64,000 bases of DNA, taken from assembly GCA_965228435.1 (NCBI GenBank), contig OZ245818.1, positions 3,782,001 to 3,846,000 on the forward strand. Direction: 5' to 3'. The translations under genes were made by a program, and so were the position numbers. The stretch comes from Hoeflea_A sp965228435. GTDB taxonomy: Bacteria; Pseudomonadota; Alphaproteobacteria; Rhizobiales; Rhizobiaceae. Positions 32,928-40,693 of the stretch are shown piece after piece (the first letter of the stretch is position 1; each line of letters begins with the position of its first letter). The notes beneath the pieces were generated by a model. The model saw nothing but the letters and a program-made list of their open reading frames with translations. It ran no database searches and was not told the DNA's origin.

Positions 32928-33980
32928 ATGAACAAGGTTCTTATCGCTTTCGCCGCCGCCCTGTCGGCCTCGATCGCCGCAACTGCGGTCAATGCCGCCG
33001 ACAAACTGCTGCTGAAGACGCCGATCGCGTTTTCGACCGCGTTGCCGGGTCTCGGTTCTCCGATCCCGCGCGTTGCCGAGCAGCTCGACAGAATGTCCGG
33101 TGGGACGCTGCGGATGAAGGTCTACGAGCCCAACAAGCTGGTTCCGCCCTTCGAAATTCTTGATGCTGTTTCGTCCGGCAAGATCAATTCCGGCTACACG
33201 ACGGCCGGCTACTGGGCCGGCAAGATCCCGGCCGCACCGCTGTTTTCCGCCGTGCCGTTCGGTCCCGAAGCGGGCGAATACATGGCCTGGCTCTACTACG
33301 GCAACGGTCTCGACCTTTACCAGGAAATGTATGACAGCGCGGGCTTCAACGTGAAGGTTCTGCCCTGTGCGATCATCGCGCCCGAAACGTCCGGCTGGTT
33401 CGCCGATGAGATCGAGTCGGTTGAAGATCTCAACGGCCTGAAAATGCGGTTCTTCGGACTTGGCGGCAAGGTCATGCAGAAGCTCGGCGTCGCCACGTCG
33501 CTGCTGCCCGGCGGGGAGATCTTCCCGGCTCTCGAAAAAGGTGCCATTGACGCCACCGAGTTCTCCATGCCAGCGATCGATGCCCGTCTCGGCTTCCACA
33601 AACTGGTCAAATACAACTACTTCCCCGGCTGGCACCAGCAGGCAACGGTCTTCGAACTGTTGGTCAACAAGGATGTCTGGAACGAGGCTTCGGACCAGCA
33701 CAAGGCGATCATCGAGAATGCCTGCAAGGCGTCCATGACAGACAGCTTTGCCGAAGGCGAGGCAATCCAGCACGAAGCACTGCTCGACAACGTCAACAAC
33801 AACGGCGTGACCATCAAGCAGTGGTCGCCCGAGATGCTGGAAACCTTCCGTGCAACCTGGGCTGAAGTTGCTGCCGAAGAGTCCGGCGATGCCTTCTTCA
33901 AGAAGGTTCTCGACGACATGAACAACTTCCGCGACGGCTACCAGATCTGGAAGACGAACGCCTTCCTGCCGCGCACCTAA
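32928..33980 (+). CDS. TRAP transporter substrate-binding protein DctP (2-oxo/2-hydroxy acid type)
   Basis: A 350-residue periplasmic binding protein. The start at 32928 follows GGAGGAA and begins a Sec signal peptide (MNKVLIAFAAALSASIAATA) with an NAA-D cleavage region. Segments such as PETSGWFADEIESVEDLNGL and MRFFGLGGKVMQKLG, with GAIDATEFSMPAIDARLGFH, match the TakP-like DctP group that binds alpha-keto or hydroxy acids such as lactate. The arginine in KMRFFG is the usual carboxylate anchor. First gene of a TRAP-LldD operon; a hairpin follows its stop. Confidence 0.9.
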   Translation: MNKVLIAFAAALSASIAATAVNAADKLLLKTPIAFSTALPGLGSPIPRVAEQLDRMSGGTLRMKVYEPNKLVPPFEILDAVSSGKINSGYTTAGYWAGKIPAAPLFSAVPFGPEAGEYMAWLYYGNGLDLYQEMYDSAGFNVKVLPCAIIAPETSGWFADEIESVEDLNGLKMRFFGLGGKVMQKLGVATSLLPGGEIFPALEKGAIDATEFSMPAIDARLGFHKLVKYNYFPGWHQQATVFELLVNKDVWNEASDQHKAIIENACKASMTDSFAEGEAIQHEALLDNVNNNGVTIKQWSPEMLETFRATWAEVAAEESGDAFFKKVLDDMNNFRDGYQIWKTNAFLPRT

Positions 33981-33995
33981 TCAACCTTTGCGAAC

Positions 33996-34019
33996 GCGGG
34001 AGGCCAAACGGCCTCCCGC
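33996..34019 (+). other. Intercistronic hairpin between TRAP binding-protein and permease genes
   Basis: GCGGGAGGCC-AAAC-GGCCTCCCGC: a 10-bp perfect stem with a 4-base loop, 15 bases after the binding-protein stop and 58 bases before the permease start. No U-tract follows. Such structures typically protect the upstream mRNA from 3' exonucleases, or partly terminate transcription, so that the binding protein is made in excess. Confidence 0.8.
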
Positions 34020-34077
34020 CGACAGTTTTGCGTCGACGTGATCCGCTCGCGGCGTCGACGGTTTTCGGGAGGTAACT

Positions 34078-36144
34078 ATGGCAGCCGACAAGACGATCGA
34101 TAAAGACGCGATCGAGACCTACGAGGAGATCCTCGAGCACAAGGACGAGGATACCTACCGGCCGGCGTTGCTGATCGACAGTTTCGTCAAATCCATCGGC
34201 CACGTGGTCATGTGGGCCAATCTCTTGCTGATCGCCGCGATCACGACCCAGGTCCTGCTGCGTTACCTGTTCAATCAGAACTACCCGAAACTCGACGAGA
34301 TTCAGTGGCACTTCTATGGCCTCGTCACCATGATCGGCGTTTCCTATGCCCTGGTGACCGACAGCCATGTGCGGGTCGATGTCCTGCACATGACCCTGAG
34401 CCGCAAGGTCCAGCGCATCATCGAACTGGCCGGGTTGCTGCTGCTGCTGACGCCGGTGCTCTACCTGATGATCGATCAGGGCTACGATTATTTCTACGAA
34501 AGTTTCCGGGTAAGCGAACGCTCGGACAGCCCGACCGGCCTGCCTGCGCGCTGGGCCTTCAAGGCCGTCATACCGGTCAGCTTCGTGTTGCTTGCTTTGG
34601 CAGTCCTTGCCCGCGTGCTGCACGATGCGCACGCGTTGTTCAACCGACCGCAGGAGGCAACGGTCAGCAGCGGCCTCAAGCCGTTGATCACGGTCGTGCT
34701 GGTGTTGCTCGCCGTTGGAGCCGGATTGTCGTCCCTGGTGGAAACCACCGAGGAGATGCTGGTCATCGGCATGTTTGCAGCCTTTATCGCGCTGCTGTTC
34801 ACCGGATTTCCCGTCGCCTGGACACTGGCCGGCGTCGGCGTGCTGTTCTGCGGCCTGGCCTATCTGTTCGACAACGACCTGATGGAGTGGACGGGCCTGG
34901 AAGCGACCTTCACCGGTCTCGACTACCTGACGCTCGGCGCGGTGGTGAACCGCGTCTATGCGACCATGTCCAATGCAGTGCTGGTTGCCTTGCCGATGTT
35001 CATCTTCATGGGACTGATGCTTGATGAGAGTGGCGTCGCCCAGCGGCTGATGACGTCCATGCAGCGTCTGTTCGGCACGGTGCGCGGCGGTCTGGCGATT
35101 ACCGTGACGCTGATCGGCATCATCCTGGCTGCGTCCACCGGCATCATCGGCGCTTCCGTCGTGCTGCTCGGCGTTCTGTCGCTGCCGTCGATGATCAAGC
35201 AGAAATACGCGCCACCGCTGGCCGCCGGCGTGGTCTCCGCCTCCGGCACGCTCGGCATTCTCATTCCGCCATCCATCATGCTGGTCATCATGGCCGACCA
35301 GATGGCCCTGTCGGTTGGCGACCTGTTCATGGCGGCGGTTCTGCCAGGCATCATCCTGGGCGGTCTCTATCTGCTCTACATTTTTGCCCGTGCCTATTTC
35401 GATCCGAAGGCTGCGCCGGTGCCGGAAGATGCGGTCGGGCCGGATTGGGCTGCTGTCCGTGACGTGCTGGTGGCGGTTCTGCCGACCTTCGGGCTGATTT
35501 TGGCGGTGCTCGGATCGATCTTCGCCGGCATCACCACCCCGACCGAGGCCTCCGGTATCGGCGCCTTGGGCGCAACACTGCTGGCTGTTGCCTACCGCAA
35601 ACTCACCTTCGCCAAGCTGCGTGCCGTCCTGGTGTCCACCTTCAATACCACGGCCTATATCTTTGCGATCTTTCTCGGTGCGACGATCTTCTCCTACGTG
35701 CTGCGCGAGCTTGGCGGTGATGAGTTCATCGAAGGCATGATCAGCTCGACCGGCCTCGGTGCCACGGGAACGATCCTGTTCATTCTGGCCATCGTCTTCC
35801 TGCTCGGCTTCGTGCTCGACTGGATCGAGATCACCCTGATCGCCTTGCCGTTGATGCGGCCGATCGTCAACGGCCTCGGCCTCGACATTCCGGGTTACGG
35901 CGAGCTCGACGAGCCGGCACTGATCTGGTTCGTCATCCTGGTGGCCGTCACCTTGCAGACGTCTTTCCTGACCCCACCGGTGGGCTTCGCGCTGTTCTAC
36001 CTGAAGGGGGTCTGTCCGCCGGAAATCCGGTTGCCGGACATCTACCGTGGCATCATCCCGTTCGTGATCCTGCAGCTCGCTGGTCTCGCCATCGTGTTCC
36101 TCTTTCCGTGGCTCGCCACGTGGCTGCCGTCGGTTGCCTACTGA
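34078..36144 (+). CDS. TRAP transporter permease, small and large subunits fused (DctQ-DctM)
   Basis: A 688-residue membrane protein. After about 40 acidic residues, four helices (about 38-210, with FNQNYPKLDEIQWHFYGLV and SHVRVDVLHMTLSRK) form the DctQ part. From about residue 225, FAAFIALLFTGFPVAWTLAG starts the DctM part with about 12 helices, including IGILAASTGIIGASVVLLG-like and GTLGILIPPSIMLVIMADQ motifs. Separate Q and M genes are more common; fused QM proteins are known. Drives Na+-coupled uptake with the DctP protein just upstream. GGGAGG precedes the start. Confidence 0.93.
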   Translation: MAADKTIDKDAIETYEEILEHKDEDTYRPALLIDSFVKSIGHVVMWANLLLIAAITTQVLLRYLFNQNYPKLDEIQWHFYGLVTMIGVSYALVTDSHVRVDVLHMTLSRKVQRIIELAGLLLLLTPVLYLMIDQGYDYFYESFRVSERSDSPTGLPARWAFKAVIPVSFVLLALAVLARVLHDAHALFNRPQEATVSSGLKPLITVVLVLLAVGAGLSSLVETTEEMLVIGMFAAFIALLFTGFPVAWTLAGVGVLFCGLAYLFDNDLMEWTGLEATFTGLDYLTLGAVVNRVYATMSNAVLVALPMFIFMGLMLDESGVAQRLMTSMQRLFGTVRGGLAITVTLIGIILAASTGIIGASVVLLGVLSLPSMIKQKYAPPLAAGVVSASGTLGILIPPSIMLVIMADQMALSVGDLFMAAVLPGIILGGLYLLYIFARAYFDPKAAPVPEDAVGPDWAAVRDVLVAVLPTFGLILAVLGSIFAGITTPTEASGIGALGATLLAVAYRKLTFAKLRAVLVSTFNTTAYIFAIFLGATIFSYVLRELGGDEFIEGMISSTGLGATGTILFILAIVFLLGFVLDWIEITLIALPLMRPIVNGLGLDIPGYGELDEPALIWFVILVAVTLQTSFLTPPVGFALFYLKGVCPPEIRLPDIYRGIIPFVILQLAGLAIVFLFPWLATWLPSVAY

Positions 36145-36164
36145 AGAAGCGAAGGAGGATTTCG

Positions 36165-37316
36165 ATGGGTCTCGCACACTGCCACAACTTCCAGGACTTC
36201 CGCACGCTTGCCCGGCGGCGTCTGCCGGCTCCGATCTTCGACTACATCGATGGCGGCGCTGATGACGAGGTGACCCGCCGGCGCAACACGGAAGCGTTCG
36301 AGAGCTGCGACCTGGTGCCCAACGTGCTTGCCGGGGTTGGCGATGTCGACCTGTCGGTCACGGTCATGGGGCAGAAACTTGCCATGCCGATCTACTGCTC
36401 GCCGACGGCGTTGCAACGGTTGTTCCACCATCGCGGCGAGCGCGCTGTGGCAGCGGCGGCGGCGAAATATGGAACCATGTTCGGCGTGTCCTCGCTGGGA
36501 ACCGTTAGCCTCGAAGAAATCGCGGAGAACTATGATACGCCGCAGGTCTATCAGTTCTATTTCCACAAGGACCGTGGCCTTAACCGGGCGATGCTCGAGC
36601 GGGCCAAGGCGGCCGGCATACCTGTGCTCATGCTGACCGTGGATTCGATAGTTGGTGGAAATCGCGAGCGCGACTTACGGACCGGATTTTCCATTCCTTT
36701 CCGGCTGACACTGGGAGGGATGGCGAGCTTTGCGATGAAGCCCATGTGGGGCATCAATTACGTCACTCACGAGCGTTTCCGGCTGCCGCAGATTGAAGAG
36801 CACGGTCAGCTGAACGGCAACATGACGTCGTCGATCGCCGGCTATTTCAATGACATGCTCGATCCGGCCCTGAACTGGAAGGATGCCGAGGAAATGTGCC
36901 GGCTCTGGGACGGCCAGTTCTGCCTGAAGGGCATCATGAGCGTGGAGGACGCCAAGAAAGCCGTCGATATCGGTTGCACCGGGATCATCGTCTCCAATCA
37001 TGGCGGGCGACAGCTCGACGGATCGCGCAGCCCCTTCGACCAGCTGGCCGAAATCGTTGATGCCGTGGGTGACAAGGTCGACGTCATTCTCGACAGCGGG
37101 ATCCAGCGTGGCACTCACGTGATCAAGGCGCTGTCGCTCGGCGCAAAAGCCGTCAGCGGCGGTCGTTTCTATCTTTACGCTTTGGCCGCTGCCGGCCAAC
37201 CCGGTGTGGAAAGGGCTCTCGGCCTGATGCGCGCGGAGATCGAACGCGACCTCAAGCTGATGGGACGCACCGCGATCGATCAGCTGTCGCCAGGCAATCT
37301 GCGATTTCGCAATTAA
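36165..37316 (+). CDS. FMN-dependent alpha-hydroxy-acid oxidase/dehydrogenase (LldD-like)
   Basis: A 383-residue TIM-barrel flavoenzyme oxidising L-2-hydroxy acids such as L-lactate to the 2-oxo acid. FDYIDGGADDEVTRR is the N-terminal family signature; IIVSNHGGRQLDGSRSP carries the catalytic His and substrate-binding Arg; VILDSGIQRGTHVIKAL and GAKAVSGGRFYLYALA bind FMN phosphate. The start at 36165 follows AAGGAGG. 20 bases after the fused TRAP permease, so uptake and first oxidation of the same acid are probably coupled under the FCD-GntR regulator. Lactate, mandelate or glycolate cannot be told apart from sequence. Confidence 0.9.
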   Translation: MGLAHCHNFQDFRTLARRRLPAPIFDYIDGGADDEVTRRRNTEAFESCDLVPNVLAGVGDVDLSVTVMGQKLAMPIYCSPTALQRLFHHRGERAVAAAAAKYGTMFGVSSLGTVSLEEIAENYDTPQVYQFYFHKDRGLNRAMLERAKAAGIPVLMLTVDSIVGGNRERDLRTGFSIPFRLTLGGMASFAMKPMWGINYVTHERFRLPQIEEHGQLNGNMTSSIAGYFNDMLDPALNWKDAEEMCRLWDGQFCLKGIMSVEDAKKAVDIGCTGIIVSNHGGRQLDGSRSPFDQLAEIVDAVGDKVDVILDSGIQRGTHVIKALSLGAKAVSGGRFYLYALAAAGQPGVERALGLMRAEIERDLKLMGRTAIDQLSPGNLRFRN

Positions 37317-39799
37317 TCCGGGACTCCAGCCTTGCGGAGGTCTTCCAGAACGATATCGCGATAGTGCGGTGACAGCGTGCGCCAGGCGGTTCGAAATCTC
37401 GTCAAGGAAATCTCCGGACGTAGGGCGAGGGCCTCCGAAACGGTGGCTCGGGCCTCATCTTCACGCTCCTGCCGTATCAGCACGGCGGCAAGAAGCAGGC
37501 GGGCTATCGCGGACAATGGTGGAAAGGTCTGCGCCTGACGGAGTAGTGTTTCAGCCTGCACGAAATCGAGGAGGAGGTAGAACGCCAGAGCCTTGACCAA
37601 CTGCTTGACCGGCAACAAGGGTCCTTTCGGGCTGAGCCGAAGCGAAATCTCGATGGCTGACAAGGCAGCATCGGCCCGTTCTCCCCACAGCAATGTCCCT
37701 GCAAGATTCAGATATCCCACAGTCGAACTTGGGTTCAAGGCAACGCACTTGTTCGCTTCTTCAATGGCCTGATCATACTTGCCCTGGAACGCATATATGC
37801 GGCTCAGCGCGATCCTTGCCACGCTGCTTCCCTCGTCCAGTTCGACCGCCCGATCAGCATGCCGACGAGCGTCCACCATCAACTCGTCCAGGTGATCCAG
37901 GTCGCCTTCGCCCATGAACGTTCCACGCAACTCCACCAGCGCCAATGACGCGTGGGCGGCGGCAAAGTCCGGCGACTTTTCGACCAGCTCGGACAGCAGG
38001 GTGCGTGCAGTCTCGGTGTCCTCGGGGTTGAATTTGTACAGATGCCAAAGGGCCCGTTGATAGGCATCCCAAAGGGTGACCTGGCCCCCCTTTCGTTTCG
38101 CCCTGTCGCGCTCGGTTATCTTCAGGCTGTCATCGATATTGGATGCGATCGCCGTAGCGATCTCATCCTGCAGCTCGAAAATGTCCTCGAGGTGTCGGTC
38201 GAACCGGTCAGCCCAGAGTTGTTTTCCGTCCTGCGCATCCACCAGTTGGGCGGTGACACGCACGCGATCGCCGGCTTTGCGGACGACACCCTCAACCACG
38301 TAATGAACCCCGAGCTCTTTGCCGACCGTCTTGGCGTCGACGGTTCGGCCCTTGTAGGAGAATGTCGATCCGCGTGAAATCACCATGAGCCAGTCAACGC
38401 GGGAAAGCGCCATGATGATTTCGTCTGTCACTCCATCGGCAAAATACTCCTGCTCCGGTTCGCCGCTCTGGTTTTCGAAGGCAAGCACGGCAATCGCCGG
38501 TTTCTCTGGTAGTCCGGGATGTTGCGGAACTGGCTGCTCGGCCGGCTCTGCGGGTGGAGGTGTCGGTTTCGCCGCCTCGGGCGCGCCGTCAAGGGTGAAT
38601 GCAGGGCCATGCTTCGGCCAGTCGACATCGTGAAGGATCAGATAATCTCGCAGCACGGAGGCGGCAAACAGAAAGGCCATCCGTCGTTCCCGATCCGGCA
38701 AGCGCTTTTGGGCAAAGTTCAGACCGGCGGCAACTTGTGCGAGTTGAAATTGGCTTTCCATGTAGGAAAGACGGTTGGCCTCATGCAGGTCGACCCAATC
38801 GATGACCTCGGTGCGGAGCGACTTCAACAACTGCAGGATGCCGATATCGTCACCGCGAACCCCGGTATTGGCGCGGATGTGGTCAAACGGGCAAAGATCG
38901 TTGAGGATCGACTGCCAATGGTCGGCGCTCGCCTGGCCCCGCGCCGCAAGCAGATAGGCGAGTGCGAAGTAGCCGTGGTCGAAAAACAGATATTGGCGGC
39001 CCTCATAAAAGGCCAGGTCGATCAGATAAAAGTAGTCGCGTTCCGACCCGGTCTTGCTGACCAGAACATTGTGACCATGCAAATCGCCATGGATCTGGCC
39101 CAGCAAGGCTCTCAGCTTGAGTTTTTCAAAGCGATCGGGTGCTGCCATCGCGAAGGCCAGCGGATTCGGATACCACACACCCTCGAAGGTTAGACTGGGT
39201 TCATTGGGTGACAGGCCGCAATCCTGCTCAAGGAAGGCATGCAGCCGACTTTCCTTGGGGTCGAGCCGATAGGTCAGCCAACTCTGCAGCAAGGTCTGCG
39301 GCGACAAAAGGCCCGGCGCGAGTTTAGCCGCGCGGTTCCAGTCCTCCAGGAGCGTGCGCGACAGCCGCTGCACGACGCCGATTTGGCGGTCATGATCGCA
39401 TTCGGACCATGGAACAGCGAATTCCAGACCGCGGGCGGCAATGGTCGACAGGATAGCCAGGCTGTCACCCTGGTGCGCGGTGTGAATGATGCGTGGCAGA
39501 TGGCGGCGGGCGAAATCCGGCTCCGCTTCCTGCGCGTCGCGGTGGCGGTCCGCTTCGGATTGCTCCTGGAGCGCCGCATCCGGGGCGGCATCCAGTTTGA
39601 GAATGGCCTGGCCGGCAAATTCACGGCCGGTCACATCCGCCAGATAGACCATGGCGCCCGACTTGCCACCGCTCAGTTGGCGGTTGAGATAGATCTCACT
39701 CTCGATGCCCCATTGTTCGCCGATGACCGGGCGCATGTCCGCATAGGCCTCAGGCCAGGGCAGCCCATCTCCGGTCGCTTCTTCGTTCGGCTCATCCAT
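37313..39799 (-). CDS. Kinase-fold (APH/TCAD9-like) protein fused to TolB/FlgO-like and TPR domains
   Basis: An 828-residue cytoplasmic protein. Residues 35-390 are a phosphotransferase/kinase-like fold: Gly loop LSGGKSGAMVYL (42-53), Lys68 in AILKLD, catalytic QIHGDLHGHNVLV (235-247) and metal-binding LIDLAFYEG (259-267). It resembles the TCAD9 kinase-like domain of conflict/STAND-associated proteins. After a Pro-rich linker (410-430), residues 433-555 match the TolB/FlgO-like region (IAVLAFENQSGEPEQEYFAD) usual in rhizobial adenylate-cyclase/TPR proteins, and the rest is TPR repeats (about 575-820). The normal cyclase or HTH N-terminus is replaced by the kinase-like domain. Its stop overlaps LldD's stop, tail to tail. 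Function unknown; a signalling or scaffold kinase is inferred. Confidence 0.75.
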   Translation of the reverse strand: MDEPNEEATGDGLPWPEAYADMRPVIGEQWGIESEIYLNRQLSGGKSGAMVYLADVTGREFAGQAILKLDAAPDAALQEQSEADRHRDAQEAEPDFARRHLPRIIHTAHQGDSLAILSTIAARGLEFAVPWSECDHDRQIGVVQRLSRTLLEDWNRAAKLAPGLLSPQTLLQSWLTYRLDPKESRLHAFLEQDCGLSPNEPSLTFEGVWYPNPLAFAMAAPDRFEKLKLRALLGQIHGDLHGHNVLVSKTGSERDYFYLIDLAFYEGRQYLFFDHGYFALAYLLAARGQASADHWQSILNDLCPFDHIRANTGVRGDDIGILQLLKSLRTEVIDWVDLHEANRLSYMESQFQLAQVAAGLNFAQKRLPDRERRMAFLFAASVLRDYLILHDVDWPKHGPAFTLDGAPEAAKPTPPPAEPAEQPVPQHPGLPEKPAIAVLAFENQSGEPEQEYFADGVTDEIIMALSRVDWLMVISRGSTFSYKGRTVDAKTVGKELGVHYVVEGVVRKAGDRVRVTAQLVDAQDGKQLWADRFDRHLEDIFELQDEIATAIASNIDDSLKITERDRAKRKGGQVTLWDAYQRALWHLYKFNPEDTETARTLLSELVEKSPDFAAAHASLALVELRGTFMGEGDLDHLDELMVDARRHADRAVELDEGSSVARIALSRIYAFQGKYDQAIEEANKCVALNPSSTVGYLNLAGTLLWGERADAALSAIEISLRLSPKGPLLPVKQLVKALAFYLLLDFVQAETLLRQAQTFPPLSAIARLLLAAVLIRQEREDEARATVSEALALRPEISLTRFRTAWRTLSPHYRDIVLEDLRKAGVPD

Positions 39800-39935
39800 G
39801 GGCCATGCATCCGCCTCTTTTGCGCGCCGCCGAATGCCCGGCGCGCCTGGGATTGGCGGCAGAATCTGTCCGGGGGCTTTGCGGCACTTTGTCGGTCGCC
39901 GGGCGAATGGTCAATATGTTGAAGCTGGGCGTTTG

Positions 39936-40598
39936 CTAGTCGAGGATGCGCTCAGGGTTGGTTTCCGTCGGAACCTGCGTCGCCCAATGGGCATAGTCGT
40001 CAGATTGGGAACGCTTGTAGAGTTCCTGGAGTGCTTCAAGAGGGGCTTTGCCATAGTCGATGCGCAATGTCAGAGGTGCCATGGCCGGAGCCACGATCAG
40101 CAGTGCGGCTGACTGCAGACCGCGCATGTCGCCTCCGGCCGTCTGCGCTGCCTTGAGGGCCGACAGAAGCCGCTCGGCGAACGGCCCACTCGACGCATGA
40201 TAGGCAGAGACCATTGCGTCGATGACACCGGCACGGTCGAGCATGTTGCCGGCGGCGACACCGTTTTCGAACTCGATCCCCGCACAAGCGGGTGTGTTTT
40301 CCTCACCCGTAAACACGGCCGATGCGCCGCTTGTGTCCAAAGCCAGCAACTGCCGATAGCTTCGGCCACGATCACCGGACGTAATGTCGGCGACAGCCGA
40401 GCCGGCACTTCTGCCATCGCGCATGGCATCCAGAACCTGCTCGCCCCAAAGCGTACTGGGCGCTGCACCCTGGCTTGCGGAAAGGCCCGAATTGGCGTGG
40501 CCCCGCAGAACCCATCCGCCGACGCACAGGCTTCCGGTGGCGGCAGCGCCGCCGAGCAGTCCGGTTTGCGGATCCCTGGCCAGTATTGAAAACGTCAT
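39936..40598 (-). CDS. DUF1028 family protein (putative Ntn-hydrolase-like)
   Basis: A 220-residue protein matching DUF1028 from the first residues: MTFSILARDPQTGLLGGAAA, then HANSGLSASQGAAPSTLWG and FTGEENTPACAGI. The start at 40598 places the conserved TFSIxARD at the N-terminus. Family members are thought to share the N-terminal-nucleophile hydrolase fold and are often next to peptide-type ABC importers, as here: the gene is divergent from the binding-protein gene across a 95-base region with two operators. A hydrolase for the imported compound is inferred; the reaction is unknown. Confidence 0.85.
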   Translation of the reverse strand: MTFSILARDPQTGLLGGAAATGSLCVGGWVLRGHANSGLSASQGAAPSTLWGEQVLDAMRDGRSAGSAVADITSGDRGRSYRQLLALDTSGASAVFTGEENTPACAGIEFENGVAAGNMLDRAGVIDAMVSAYHASSGPFAERLLSALKAAQTAGGDMRGLQSAALLIVAPAMAPLTLRIDYGKAPLEALQELYKRSQSDDYAHWATQVPTETNPERILD

Positions 40599-40621
40599 GT
40601 CTATTCCTGTTTTGGTGGCGA

Positions 40622-40666
40622 ATTTATCATGAAAAATTGACCGCCGCAATTTATCATGATAAATTC
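40622..40666. promoter_or_regulatory. Tandem palindromic operators and promoter in the DUF1028/ABC-importer divergent region
   Basis: AATTTATCATGATAAATT (40649-40666) is a perfect 18-bp palindrome. A second copy at 40622-40639 differs at one base. They are 27 bases apart, like the pair at 32.8 kb. On the plus strand TTGACC (40638-40643), a 17-base spacer and TAAATT (40661-40666) form a promoter whose spacer and -10 box are covered by the perfect operator. The GntR protein encoded at the end of the importer operon is the likely ligand. Confidence 0.75.
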
Positions 40667-40693
40667 TCTTCAACGAGAACAGGGAGCATCATC

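Noticed and set aside
33996..34019. Rho-independent terminator after the TRAP binding-protein gene
   Set aside because: Strong stem but no U-tract, and the permease gene of the same system follows. Read instead as an intercistronic stabilising or attenuating hairpin.
33898..36177. 759-residue open frame opposite the fused TRAP permease
   Set aside because: Composition is rich in His, Gln, Asp and Arg with no domain or membrane pattern, and the other strand encodes a clear TRAP permease. It is an antisense shadow caused by G+C-biased third positions.
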